A stretch of 64,000 nt of DNA from JANQMX01 sp965247175 (GCA_965247175.1 OZ252006.1:4650001-4714000), one strand, 5' to 3'. Positions 49,616-58,220 are shown, counted from the stretch's first letter. A program made the numbers and translations. The notes: generated by a model not told the origin, from the letters alone.

Positions 49616-51166
49616 ATGACGGCACAGATGGCGGCGCGGGGCCCCAACATCCTCTTGTTCATGGTCGATCAGCTGACCGCCCTGGCGCTCAAGGCCTATG
49701 GCGGCTCAGTCTGCAAGACACCGAACTTCGACCGGCTGGCCGAACACGCGGTGCTCTTCGAGGCGGCGTACTGCAACTATCCGCTCTGCGCGCCCTCGCG
49801 CTTTGCCATGATGTCTGGGCGGCTGCCCTCGCGCATCGGCGCCTACGACAATGGGGCCGAGTTCAGAGCCGCGACGCCGACCTTCGCCCATCATCTCCGG
49901 CGGGCCGGCTACTACACCGCCATCTCCGGCAAGATGCACTTCGTCGGCCCGGACCAGCTGCACGGCTTCGAGGAGCGGCTGACCACCGAGATCTATCCGG
50001 CGGATTTCTCCTGGACGCCGACGGCGAGCTACGCCGACCTCGAGACGGACGACGAGCGGCGCTATGCGGCTGGCACCTCGACCGTGGCGTCAGTGCTGGA
50101 TGCCGGGCCCATGGCGCGGACCATGCAAATCGACTACGACGAGGACGTGGTGCACCACGCGGTGCGCGAGCTCTACGTCCGCGCCCGCTCAGAGGACACG
50201 CGACCCTTCCTCTTGACCGTGTCGCTGACCCAGCCACACGACCCCTACATCACCACGCGGGCCTATTGGGACCTGTATCGAGACGAGGAAATTGACCCGC
50301 CGCGCGTGCCTTTCATCCCCGTCGGAGAGCGCGACCCCCACTCCCGGTCGCTCTACGTCCACTACGGCCAGGACGAGACAGAGATCTCGGAGCAGGCCTA
50401 CCGCCGGGCACGGCGTGGTTACTACGGCATGGTTTCTCACGTGGATGATCTCTTCGGTCGACTGCTGGCAGCGCTGCAGGAGACCGGTTTCGCTGAGAAC
50501 ACGGTGATCCTCTTCACCGCCGACCACGGTGACATGGTCGGGGAGCGGGGCATGTGGTTCAAGAAGACGCTCTACGAACCGGCAGTCCGCGTGCCTCTCA
50601 TGATCGCCCACCCTGAAGTGGCGCCGCGCCGGGTCGCCGCCCCGGTGTCACTGGTCGATCTCTTCCCGACCGTGCTCACGCTGGCAGGCTGCGAGCCCTC
50701 TCCGATGCCGCTCGACGGGCGCAACCTCGTCCCGCTCTTCACGGCGGAAGAGGAGGGGCGGAGTGTTTGTGTCGAGCACATTGACGGCGGCACGTCAGCC
50801 CCCCGCGCCATGGTGCGGTCCGGGCCCATGAAGCTGGTGGTCTCGCCGGCCTATCCCGACATGCTGTTTGACCTCGCGGCAGACCCGGAGGAGCGAGTCG
50901 ATCTCACCGGCCGGCCGGAGGCGGCGACCGTGCAGGCACAGCTCAAGGCCATTGCGGAGGACACCTGGAATCTTGAGGCGCTGGCCGAGGCGGTCACTAC
51001 TGACCAGTCTGCGCGGCGCCTCATCGCCGAGGCTGCCGGGCAGGGACGCTATGAGCCTTGGGATTATCAGCCCCGGGCGCTGGTGCAGAACAGCCGCTAC
51101 GTCCGTCGCGGGGATGCCTTCCCGGACGTGGAGCGCCGCGGCTACCTGCCCTACCGGTCAGAATGA
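49616..51166 (+). CDS. betC: Choline-sulfatase-like arylsulfatase family enzyme
   Basis: 516 residues from ATG 49616 with GCAGGAGGCGCGC upstream. The formylglycine site is C58-A-P-S-R62 in CNYPLCAPSRFAMMSGRLPS. Metal ligands include Asp in LLFMVDQLTA and the LFTADHGDMVGERGMWFKKT segment. The C-terminal YEPWDYQPRALVQ and NSRYVRR... tail is the kind seen in choline sulfatases (BetC). These hydrolyse choline-O-sulfate or similar sulfate esters to sulfate and alcohol. No signal peptide is seen, so it is cytosolic. Its position opposite gntR-aap suggests a substrate linked to that operon; choline itself is not proven. Confidence 0.88.
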   Translation: MTAQMAARGPNILLFMVDQLTALALKAYGGSVCKTPNFDRLAEHAVLFEAAYCNYPLCAPSRFAMMSGRLPSRIGAYDNGAEFRAATPTFAHHLRRAGYYTAISGKMHFVGPDQLHGFEERLTTEIYPADFSWTPTASYADLETDDERRYAAGTSTVASVLDAGPMARTMQIDYDEDVVHHAVRELYVRARSEDTRPFLLTVSLTQPHDPYITTRAYWDLYRDEEIDPPRVPFIPVGERDPHSRSLYVHYGQDETEISEQAYRRARRGYYGMVSHVDDLFGRLLAALQETGFAENTVILFTADHGDMVGERGMWFKKTLYEPAVRVPLMIAHPEVAPRRVAAPVSLVDLFPTVLTLAGCEPSPMPLDGRNLVPLFTAEEEGRSVCVEHIDGGTSAPRAMVRSGPMKLVVSPAYPDMLFDLAADPEERVDLTGRPEAATVQAQLKAIAEDTWNLEALAEAVTTDQSARRLIAEAAGQGRYEPWDYQPRALVQNSRYVRRGDAFPDVERRGYLPYRSE

Positions 51167-51295
51167 TTGGGCGCGGGACTGCGAAAGAGCTGACCCGGCA
51201 CGCTCGCGGCCGGCGTTGTTCACTCAGATCCAACAGGTGTCAGCTGGCACAGGAGAAGTAGACGCCGCAAAAGATCGCATCGTAAACGCTGCCCG

Positions 51296-51727
51296 TCAGT
51301 AGACGTTCTCGGCAAAGTCACGCAGCATGTTGGCCGCCAGCTCCTCGCTCTGACTGAGCGCGGTCATCGTGGCCGCGCGGTCGAGCAGTCCAGCAATGCC
51401 GATCTTGCTGCCGACGTCTTCTGGCGCTCTCTCAACGAAGCCCATGCTCCAGCCGGCGAAGCTGCGGTCGGAGACGAGCCGGTCGGACACCGTATCCACG
51501 TTCTCGTGGCGGCGGTCATCGGATATCTTCTTGTAAAGGCCTTCAATGGTCTCCGGCGCGCCTTCCAGCGCCTGAATGAACACGCCGCTGGAGTAGAGCA
51601 GCATGCCACTCACGTTTGCCTCTGCGTTGTTGCGGCGCGAGCTTGCCAGGATGCTTTCGATGTCCGGCTTGGAAAGACCGTAGCTCGCATCGGAAATGTA
51701 TACCAATTGACGAAGATCGCCGGCCAT
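51296..51727 (-). CDS. BLUF-domain blue-light photoreceptor (short form)
   Basis: 143 residues from ATG 51727. The BLUF flavin pocket is complete: Y10 (LVYIS), N34 (RRNNAEANVSGMLLY), Q52 (GVFIQALEG), W93 and M95 (FAGWSMGF). The spacings equal those of AppA (Tyr21, Asn45, Gln63, Trp104, Met106). A ~45-residue helical C-terminus (IAGLLDRAATMTALSQSEEL) is the only other part, so it is a stand-alone BLUF that signals by protein-protein contact. No cyclase, EAL or regulator domain is fused. The partner is not obvious among its neighbours. Confidence 0.94.
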   Translation of the reverse strand: MAGDLRQLVYISDASYGLSKPDIESILASSRRNNAEANVSGMLLYSSGVFIQALEGAPETIEGLYKKISDDRRHENVDTVSDRLVSDRSFAGWSMGFVERAPEDVGSKIGIAGLLDRAATMTALSQSEELAANMLRDFAENVY

Positions 51728-51891
51728 CCCTAGTCCCTTTCGCTCGGTAGCGCCTCCGAACCGGCTCATTATGAGTCAAGACGAGGGATTGGCAAAGAGC
51801 CGCATTGCCCGCCTGAAGAGCTCCGCAATTGACCTCTAGGACTGCTTCTCCAGTGCAAAGTCCCCGCCGAGCCAGTCCGCTCCAAAGGATA

Positions 51892-52179
51892 TCACTTGAA
51901 GCGCGAGGAGGCGTTGCGGACGGCTTGCTCGAGGCTGTCCCAGGCGCTTTCGAGTCCGCCCTTCATATCCTGCCAGGCGTCTTCGCTTGAGCTGCGCAGC
52001 TCTTCAAACTTGCTTTCCGCCTCTTGCTGCTGGGCATTTAGCTGATCGATCTCTTTGTAGTAGGCCAGTTTGGCATCGGCCTCAGCCTCTTCAGCCTCAG
52101 CTTTCAGGCGGTCAATCTCCGCTTTCCACTGGTCCATCTTGGCTTGGAGCTTTTGCTCGTAGGCTTCCTTGCTGGTCAT
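51892..52179 (-). CDS. Coiled-coil stress-response protein (sll1863-type)
   Basis: 95 residues from ATG 52179, with CAGGAGGACC upstream. Almost the whole chain is a charged amphipathic helix with heptad spacing (KMDQWKAEIDRLKAEAEEAE, AESKFEELRSSSEDAWQ), then a tail DMKGGLESAWDSLEQAV. This resembles the small coiled-coil family named after Synechocystis sll1863, linked to stress conditions. No membrane segment or signal peptide. It stands alone. Confidence 0.75.
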   Translation of the reverse strand: MTSKEAYEQKLQAKMDQWKAEIDRLKAEAEEAEADAKLAYYKEIDQLNAQQQEAESKFEELRSSSEDAWQDMKGGLESAWDSLEQAVRNASSRFK

Positions 52180-52307
52180 CCTAGGTCCTCCTGGTCTGCA
52201 CCCCCAAGTGAGGGGGCCTCCGCGTAGTCAATCGGCGTGTGGCGACCACAACGCTACTTCAAGAAGCCTATGTCGCCTACCGGTTAGGGTGCAGGATAAT
52301 GAATTTG

Positions 52308-52772
52308 TCATCCAGCCATCGGGAGGTGAAAGCCTGAGAAGGGCTTTACGGTCGAGAGGCTCATTAGGGTCCGGATCTCCGCAACGTTGGGAAGTGCACT
52401 GAGCCGCTCTCGATAGAGCTGCTCGTAGGCACCGGTGTTCCGAGCGGCCACCCTTAGGAGGTAGGAAAAGTCGCCGGAGATCATGTGGCACTCCAAGATC
52501 TCGGGCATCGCAACGACCGCCTTTTCAAAAGCGTTGAGGCTCTCGCTTTCCTGAGAACGCAACTTGACCTCGATAAAGAGCAGAAGCTCAAGGCCGACGC
52601 GGCGGCGGTTCAGGCGCGCGCTGTAGCCTTCGATGACGCCGTCCGCCTCGAGGATCTTGATGCGCCGGTGGCAGGCGGAGAGCGAGAGACCGACGCGATC
52701 GGCAAGAACGGCGATCGACGCACCGGAGTCCTTTTGCAACTCCGCAAGAATTTTTTTGTTCAGCCTATCCAT
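52308..52772 (-). CDS. Lrp/AsnC-family transcriptional regulator
   Basis: 154 residues. The HTH is LNKKILAELQKDSGASIAVL, ADRVGLSLSACHRRIKILEA, the family signature. The RAM (ligand) domain follows, with LEAHMISGDFSYLL-type residues (ILECHMISGDFSYLLRVAAR) and the end IRTLMSLSTVKPFSGFHLP. It diverges from the USP-AGCS operon across ~150 AT-rich bases, so it very likely senses an amino acid carried by the symporter and controls its expression. Confidence 0.95.
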   Translation of the reverse strand: MDRLNKKILAELQKDSGASIAVLADRVGLSLSACHRRIKILEADGVIEGYSARLNRRRVGLELLLFIEVKLRSQESESLNAFEKAVVAMPEILECHMISGDFSYLLRVAARNTGAYEQLYRERLSALPNVAEIRTLMSLSTVKPFSGFHLPMAG

Positions 52773-52818
52773 TCGGAAAAAATCCTACTAATGGACTAAT
52801 TACCATATTTTATCCGAA
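52772..52818. promoter_or_regulatory. Putative Lrp-type operators in a divergent AT-rich gap
   Basis: TTCGGA (52772-52777) and TCCGAA (52813-52818) form an inverted pair, with a smaller ATGG-N8-CCAT dyad at 52791-52806 between them. The gap is much more AT-rich than its surroundings. Position suggests binding by the adjacent Lrp regulator; not demonstrated. Confidence 0.45.
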
Positions 52819-52921
52819 AAATATTCCATTTCTACACTGTGGTTAAGAACTCTTCTTTCGCGAGTTTGGCTATCGTCCACCCAACCCCTGTTCACAGGGG
52901 GAACGTGAGAGGGAGGGACAT

Positions 52922-53356
52922 ATGTCCAATCTGTACGTCGTCGCCTACGACGGCAGTCCGGCGAGCCATAGGGCGCTGGACTTCGCAGTCGATTGTGCTG
53001 CGCGCTCCGGGGCCGAGCTCCTGGTTGCGCATGTCCTCGAGTGGTCGCCTTACAGCTTTCTGACGCCGGAAGAAGTGGAGGAACGCCACACGCGCCGGAC
53101 TGAAGAGTTGGAGCGTGCCAAGACAGCGGTGATGGATCCCATCGTCGAGAGTTTGGCGGCTAAGGGCGTCACGCCGCGCACGGTCATCCGCTATGGCCAT
53201 GTCGCCGAGGTGCTCACCGACATCGCAGAGAAGGAAGGTGCCAGCCAGCTCTTCGTCGGCCGCACCGGTCACACCGGAATGGCGGCGCGGCTGTTCGGCG
53301 CCGTCACTATCAGCTTGGCGCAAGCCGCCACAGTGCCCTGCACCATCGTGCCTTAG
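52922..53356 (+). CDS. Universal stress protein (UspA family)
   Basis: 144 residues from ATG 52922 (GAGAGGGAGGGAC upstream). Strand one with the conserved Asp is YVVAYDGSPASHRALDFAV. The ATP-binding loop near the C-terminus is FVGRTGHTGMAARLFGAVTI, close to the G-x2-G-x9-G-[S/T] consensus, and it ends VPCTIVP. The symporter gene begins 11 bases later, so they form one operon. USPs next to transporters often bind nucleotides and modulate transport. Confidence 0.92.
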   Translation: MSNLYVVAYDGSPASHRALDFAVDCAARSGAELLVAHVLEWSPYSFLTPEEVEERHTRRTEELERAKTAVMDPIVESLAAKGVTPRTVIRYGHVAEVLTDIAEKEGASQLFVGRTGHTGMAARLFGAVTISLAQAATVPCTIVP

Positions 53357-53367
53357 GGAGACGTTTC

Positions 53368-54927
53368 ATGACATCGACTATCAACCGCGCGGCCTTGGCC
53401 GCTGGCGGAGCCCTCTTCGCAATTCTGATGCTTGCCGCCGGAACGGCCGAGGCTTCTTCAATCGACGAGACGGTGAACCAGATCTTCGCAAGCGCCACTG
53501 GCTGGTTCGTCAACCTGATTTTCAGCTCTTTCCCGGGCACCAACTTCCCTTGGATCGTAGGCTGGCTGGTGATTGCCGCTTCGGTCTTCACCCTCTACTT
53601 CGCCTTCATCCAGTTCCGCGCCGTCGGCCATGCCGTAGCCTTGGTGCGCGGTGACTATTCCGATCCGAACAATGCCGGCGAAGTGAGCCACTTTCAGGCG
53701 CTCGCGACCGCGCTGTCAGGCACCGTCGGTCTCGGTAACATCGCCGGTGTTGCCGTCGCCGTCGGCATCGGCGGCCCAGGCGCAACCTTCTGGATGATCG
53801 TCGCCGGCCTTATGGGCATGGCCTCCAAGTTCACCGAGTGCACCTTGGGGGTGAAGTACCGCAACGAGTATCCCGACGGCCGGGTCTCTGGCGGGCCCAT
53901 GTACTACCTGACCAAGGGCTTTGCCGAGCGGGGCTTGCCTGCCGGCAAGATCCTCGCGGTAATGTTCTCGATCTTTTGCATTCTGGGCGCACTGGGTGGC
54001 GGCAACATGTTCCAGGCTAACCAGGCGCACCAGCAGATCGCTGGCGTGTTCGGTGACTTCCCCGGCTGGATCACTGGCCTGGTCTTCGCCGCGATCGTCT
54101 TCGCCGTCATCGTCGGCGGTATCAAGTCGATTGCCCGGGTGACAGAGAAGGTCGTGCCCTTCATGGGCATCGTCTACGTCGGTGCTGCGCTGATCATTAT
54201 CTTCATGCACTACGACATGATCGGCTGGGCCGTCGCCCAAATCTTCGAGGGTGCTTTCACTGGCCTGGGTGTTGCCGGAGGGATGGTCGGCGCCCTGATC
54301 CAAGGCTTCAGGCGTGCCGCCTTCTCCAACGAAGCCGGCGTCGGCTCTGCGGCCATTGCCCACTCGGCAGTACGCACCAACGAGCCGATCACCGAGGGCC
54401 TTGTTTCCTTGCTCGAGCCCTTCATCGACACGGTTGTGGTTTGCACCATGACTGCGCTGGTGATCATCATCACCGGACAGCTGCTTGCCGACCCGAATAC
54501 GGGCCTTTACCTGCTTAACGAAGCCGGCACGGCCATTCAGACCGTTGGCGGCAACTCGGGCGTCGGTCTGACGTCGGCTGCCTTCGCCAGCGCCTTCGAT
54601 TGGTTCCCCTACATCCTGGCGCTGGCCGTGGTGCTGTTTGCCTTCTCGACCATGATCTCCTGGTCGTATTACGGCCTGAAGGCTTGGACCTATCTGTTCG
54701 GGGAAGGCGACAAAAAGGAGCTGGTCTTCAAGCTGATCTTCTGCGTTTTCGTAGTGATCGGTGCGGCTGCCAACTTGGGACCGGTCATCGACTTCTCGGA
54801 TGCGGCCATCTTCGCCATGGCTGTGGTCAACGTCATCGGCCTCTACTTCTTGATGCCGGTCGTCAAGAAAGAGCTCCACAGCTACATGAGCCGCCTCAAG
54901 TCGGGAGAGATCAAGAAGTTCGCCTAA
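53368..54927 (+). CDS. Sodium:alanine/glycine symporter (AGCS family)
   Basis: 519 residues. An N-terminal segment that may be cleaved (ALFAILMLAAGTAEAS) is followed by about eleven helices. Family motifs include ATALSGTVGLGNIAGVAVAV, GPMYYLTKGFAERGLPAGK, FRRAAFSNEAGVGSAAIAHS and AFSTMISWSYYGLKAWTYLF. It takes up alanine, glycine or related small amino acids with sodium. The upstream USP gene and divergent Lrp gene fit an amino-acid-responsive uptake unit. A perfect terminator hairpin follows. Confidence 0.95.
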   Translation: MTSTINRAALAAGGALFAILMLAAGTAEASSIDETVNQIFASATGWFVNLIFSSFPGTNFPWIVGWLVIAASVFTLYFAFIQFRAVGHAVALVRGDYSDPNNAGEVSHFQALATALSGTVGLGNIAGVAVAVGIGGPGATFWMIVAGLMGMASKFTECTLGVKYRNEYPDGRVSGGPMYYLTKGFAERGLPAGKILAVMFSIFCILGALGGGNMFQANQAHQQIAGVFGDFPGWITGLVFAAIVFAVIVGGIKSIARVTEKVVPFMGIVYVGAALIIIFMHYDMIGWAVAQIFEGAFTGLGVAGGMVGALIQGFRRAAFSNEAGVGSAAIAHSAVRTNEPITEGLVSLLEPFIDTVVVCTMTALVIIITGQLLADPNTGLYLLNEAGTAIQTVGGNSGVGLTSAAFASAFDWFPYILALAVVLFAFSTMISWSYYGLKAWTYLFGEGDKKELVFKLIFCVFVVIGAAANLGPVIDFSDAAIFAMAVVNVIGLYFLMPVVKKELHSYMSRLKSGEIKKFA

Positions 54928-54941
54928 CCTCCCTCAACCTG

Positions 54942-54982
54942 CTGCGCCGGGCTCATCTGGGCCCGGCGCAGTCTCTGTTTTG
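54942..54982 (+). terminator. Intrinsic terminator of the USP-AGCS operon
   Basis: Perfect 11-bp stem CTGCGCCGGGC (54942-54952) / GCCCGGCGCAG (54961-54971) with an 8-base loop, followed by TCTCTGTTTT. It starts 15 bases after the stop codon. Confidence 0.9.
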
Positions 54983-55050
54983 ATGCGCCTTGGAATGAAG
55001 CGACACAGCATTAAGGTGCATGCGCGCAAAGAAGATGAGGAGCATCAAAC

Positions 55051-56103
55051 ATGCACTATCGCCTGGCCCTGATCGGCTTCGGGGGTGTCGCACGAGCGCT
55101 GGTCGAAATCCTGCGTAACAAGGGCAACGAACTACCACAGAAAGAGGGCGTTGAACTCTCTGTCGTCGCCGTTTCCGATCTCAAGCTTGGAATGGCGGAG
55201 GATCTTGGCGGACTGGATCTTGCAGCTTTGGCAGAGCTGCCCAATGAGCCCGGTGCCTTGGCTGCATTTCCGGGCGGCCGTGCCGAACCCGACAACGAGG
55301 CCGCGATCAAGCAGAGCACGGCTGACATCGTTGTGGAGGCTACTTTCACCAATCCGGAAACAGGTGAGCCCGCGCTCTCCCATTGCCGCTGGGCCCTGGA
55401 CAGTGGCAAGCACCTGGTGACCACCAACAAAGGGCCAGTGGCCCTGGCGGCGGCCGAGCTCATTGAGAAAGCCGAGGCCAAGGGGTTGGCCTTCCTCTAT
55501 GAGGGAACGGTGATGAGTGGCACGCCAGTCATCCGTACGGCCGAGCGGTGCCTCGCCGGCTGCCACATCGTGGGCTTCCGCGGCATTTTGAACGGCACCG
55601 CAAACTTCGTGCTCGGGCAGGTTGAAACTGGCAAGAGTCTTGAAGACGCAATCGCGTTGGCGCAATCGAAAGGCTACGCCGAAGCCGACCCCACGGCGGA
55701 CATCGGCGGCTCGGACGTGCTGATGAAGGTGATCATTCTCGCGCGCGCCCTTTTTGGACAGGACGTAGAGGCGAGCAGTGTGCCCTGTCGCGGCATCACG
55801 GATCTCAGTGAAGCCGAAGTCCGGGCGGCCAAGGCCGAGGGTCATCGCTGGAAGCTGCTAGGCCAGGGTAGCCTCGCCCCCGATGGACACGTTGCGTTGG
55901 AGGTTGCGCCGATCATGCTTCCGGACAGCGATCCTCTGTCCGCCATTGAAGGCCCGGTCAACGCCTTGACGCTCGACACGGACCTGCTTGGCCCGGTCAC
56001 CGTCTCCGGTCCCGGTGCAGGGCGGATCGAGACCGGCTTTGCGCTGCTTGCCGATATCCTCGCCATTCATGCCCAAAGCAAGCCACCGCGCTATCAGCAA
56101 TAG
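55051..56103 (+). CDS. Homoserine-dehydrogenase-like oxidoreductase
   Basis: 350 residues from ATG 55051 (AGATGAGGAGCATC upstream). The N-terminal NAD(P) site is LALIGFGGVARALVEIL. Catalytic-domain strings are HLVTTNKGPVALAAAELIEK, YEGTVMSGTPVIRTAERCLA, FRGILNGTANFVLGQVETGK and GYAEADPTADIGGSDVLMKV. Homoserine dehydrogenase reduces aspartate semialdehyde to homoserine. The ACT regulatory domain of the usual ~430-residue enzyme is missing, so this is a short form, possibly with a specialised role. No other threonine or methionine biosynthesis gene is adjacent. Confidence 0.9.
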   Translation: MHYRLALIGFGGVARALVEILRNKGNELPQKEGVELSVVAVSDLKLGMAEDLGGLDLAALAELPNEPGALAAFPGGRAEPDNEAAIKQSTADIVVEATFTNPETGEPALSHCRWALDSGKHLVTTNKGPVALAAAELIEKAEAKGLAFLYEGTVMSGTPVIRTAERCLAGCHIVGFRGILNGTANFVLGQVETGKSLEDAIALAQSKGYAEADPTADIGGSDVLMKVIILARALFGQDVEASSVPCRGITDLSEAEVRAAKAEGHRWKLLGQGSLAPDGHVALEVAPIMLPDSDPLSAIEGPVNALTLDTDLLGPVTVSGPGAGRIETGFALLADILAIHAQSKPPRYQQ

Positions 56104-56231
56104 GGAAAGCGTCTTGAAGCCGGCGCACGTTATAGAGTTCGCTCCCAAGAAGCGGATAGCAGTTTGCCGTTGTCGGTGATGTGCTGCGGCTCGGCTGTGA
56201 AACCGAGCCACCGCATGAAAGGAGCACCGCC

Positions 56232-56699
56232 ATGGCTTTTCGCATCACCGGTCTTTCGCCTGAGCCCTTCCGTCACCTCTTTGGCCTGAGCGAGGCCGCC
56301 TTGGCCGAGCAGGGGGTCGTGCGCCGCGTCGTCGACGCGGACTCCGGATTTCCCGACCGCATCGAGATGCGGGAAGGCCGTCCCGGTGAGGTCTTCCTAC
56401 TGCTCAACCACATCTGTCAGCCGGCGGACAGCCCTTACCGCGCGACCCATGCCATCTACGTGCGCGACGGTGCGGAAGAGACCTATGACGAGGTCGATAG
56501 GGTGCCGGACGTGATGCGCCAGCGACTCCTGTCCCTGCGCGGTTTCGATGCCGACGGAATGATTGTTGATGCCGACGTGGCGCCCGGCACGGAGATTGAG
56601 ACGTTGATCGAGCGGCTCTTCGCTAACCCGCAGATCGCCTACATCCACGCTCACAACGCCAGGCAAGGCTGCTATTCGGGTCGTATCGACCGGGCATAG
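56232..56699 (+). CDS. DUF1203 protein
   Basis: 155 residues from ATG 56232, with AAGGAG 8 bases upstream. It shows the DUF1203 layout: MAFRITGLSPEPFRHLFGLS, an R(R/Y)VVDADSGFPDRI core, LLNHICQPADSPYRATHAIY with a conserved His and Cys, and a C-terminal IAYIHAHNARQGCYSGRIDR. The His/Cys pattern suggests a small enzyme or metal-binding protein, but no function is established for the family. It may be co-transcribed with the dehydrogenase upstream (gap 128 bases). Confidence 0.85.
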   Translation: MAFRITGLSPEPFRHLFGLSEAALAEQGVVRRVVDADSGFPDRIEMREGRPGEVFLLLNHICQPADSPYRATHAIYVRDGAEETYDEVDRVPDVMRQRLLSLRGFDADGMIVDADVAPGTEIETLIERLFANPQIAYIHAHNARQGCYSGRIDRA

Positions 56700-56759
56700 G
56701 TCCCCCTGCATTTCCGCTGTGTCGGCACGTGGTCTTGCCGACCGGGGCGCTGGAGTGAG

Positions 56760-56963
56760 ATGTCTGCGCACTCGTTCTCTAGGACATGTGCAGATCAGGA
56801 CGATGTCTTCAGCGCCCATGCAGGGGTCTATGACCGTTCTCGCCGCGTGCTGATCCCTTGCTTCGATGCCTTCTACGGCACGCCTGTACGGATCCTGGCC
56901 GCGCCGGACTAGCAGCCGCGGCGTTGTCTCGACCTCGGAGCCGGCACCGGGTTGCGGTGCGCG
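56760..56963 (+). pseudogene. Class I SAM-dependent methyltransferase, decayed fragment
   Basis: The frame from ATG 56760 encodes a normal methyltransferase N-terminus (VFSAHAGVYDRSRRVLIPCF, DAFYGTPVRILAA) and is then stopped by an in-frame TAG at 56910-56912. The same frame continues after the stop with RRCLDLGAGTGLRCAL, the SAM-binding motif I. The similarity then ends at the convergent M24 gene. Both a nonsense mutation and loss of the 3' two thirds are therefore visible. Confidence 0.75.
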
Positions 56964-58220
56964 TTACCGCAGCAGCTTTTCCTCGAAAGGGAATCGCGAA
57001 AGCAGCTCGTAGCCGGTCTCAGTGATCAGGGTCTGCTGCTCGAGCTTGACGCCCTCCACGCCATCAAAGCGCCCGGCGTAGGCTTCGATGCAAACGGTCA
57101 TGCCTGGCTCCAGCACGGCCGCGCCGAGGGGGCTGGTCGCGCTGCGCCCAGGGTCACTATTCAAGAGGAAAGGCAGCTCATCGCTCATGCCAATGCCGTG
57201 GAGAATTAGGTCGATGGAGCGGAAGCCCTCCGGGTGACGGTAGGCCTGCGCGTGAAAATCATCGTGAGTCATGCCCGGTCTCACGAGGGTGAGATTGTGC
57301 TGCAGTTCGGCATAGGCGCGCTGATAGAGGTCGTGCTGCTCGGCTCTCGGCTTGGTGGGGCCGCAGTGGAACGTGCGGGAGATGTCGGCGCAGTAGCCGA
57401 AGGGGCCAATCATATCCGTGTCGAAAGCAACCAGCTCGCCGGCCTGCACAGCGCGGTCGCTTGCCTCTTGCAGGAAGGGGTTCGTGCGCGGGCCCGAGGC
57501 GAGCAACTGCGAATCGAGCGTCTCTCCATCGTTGGCGAGGTTGACTGCGGCGAGCAGCGCCAAGAGCTGATTCTCCCGCACGCCTGGGACGAGCGCTTCG
57601 TGCATTTGGGCCATGGCATGTTCGGCGACCGTGATAGACCAGCGCATACAGGCAAGCTCTTCGGCCGACTTGATGCGCCGGGCAGGCTCCAACAGCATCT
57701 GGGCGTCGAAGATCTGGAAGCCTTCGTCGATCAGGGCGGCGGTGGCCAGCGGGCTCATTTGCTCCAGTGCAATCCGGCGCCTGCCCAAACCAAGCTCATC
57801 GAACAGCGCCGCCATGTCGCTCTGAAAGAGCCGCAGTTCTTGGGCGAAGTCACTGCCGCCCTCGAAGATGGTCAGAGCACGGCCCGGCCGTCGTTCACTC
57901 AGCGGGCTTGCCGGGTCTTGCATCACCTCGGCCAGACCGCCGAAGAGGATCACAGGCCCCTCGAGCGGCACGGCAAGGTACATCATCGGCACCCGGGCTT
58001 GGAAACTGGCGAACTGCCGGATGTCGGCGGCGTAGCGCAGGCTGAGCGGGTTGGTCAGCAGACAAAGCGAAATGTCCTGTGCTGCCATGGCGTGTCGCAG
58101 GCGGCCGAGGCGATAGGCGTTGAGCGCGCTGCGGTCGATCTCCGGCGGCGGAAGCCGGTCCGGCAGGGCCCCTCCGCTGTCTGCACGGGCGAGCGCATCG
58201 GCCTGTTCGACAAGCGCCAT
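56964..58220 (-). CDS. M24-family enzyme, DddP (DMSP lyase)-like
   Basis: 418 residues from ATG 58220. An N-terminal creatinase-like domain (~30-180) is followed by the pita-bread domain. Metal ligands fit DddP: Asp in AFDTDMIGPFGYCADISRTF (two Asp), His in LILHGIGMSDELPFLL, Glu in TVCIEAYAG and Glu in GVKLEQQTLI. The stretch LLASGPRTNPFLQE also resembles DddP. DddP cleaves dimethylsulfoniopropionate to DMS and acrylate. Xaa-Pro peptidase or ectoine-hydrolase-like activity cannot be excluded. No acrylate-handling gene is adjacent. Confidence 0.8.
   Translation of the reverse strand: MALVEQADALARADSGGALPDRLPPPEIDRSALNAYRLGRLRHAMAAQDISLCLLTNPLSLRYAADIRQFASFQARVPMMYLAVPLEGPVILFGGLAEVMQDPASPLSERRPGRALTIFEGGSDFAQELRLFQSDMAALFDELGLGRRRIALEQMSPLATAALIDEGFQIFDAQMLLEPARRIKSAEELACMRWSITVAEHAMAQMHEALVPGVRENQLLALLAAVNLANDGETLDSQLLASGPRTNPFLQEASDRAVQAGELVAFDTDMIGPFGYCADISRTFHCGPTKPRAEQHDLYQRAYAELQHNLTLVRPGMTHDDFHAQAYRHPEGFRSIDLILHGIGMSDELPFLLNSDPGRSATSPLGAAVLEPGMTVCIEAYAGRFDGVEGVKLEQQTLITETGYELLSRFPFEEKLLR

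Noticed and set aside
54983..55050. Riboswitch (SAM-II type) before the homoserine-dehydrogenase-like gene
   Set aside because: The 68-base gap contains no recognisable conserved core of known amino-acid or SAM riboswitches.
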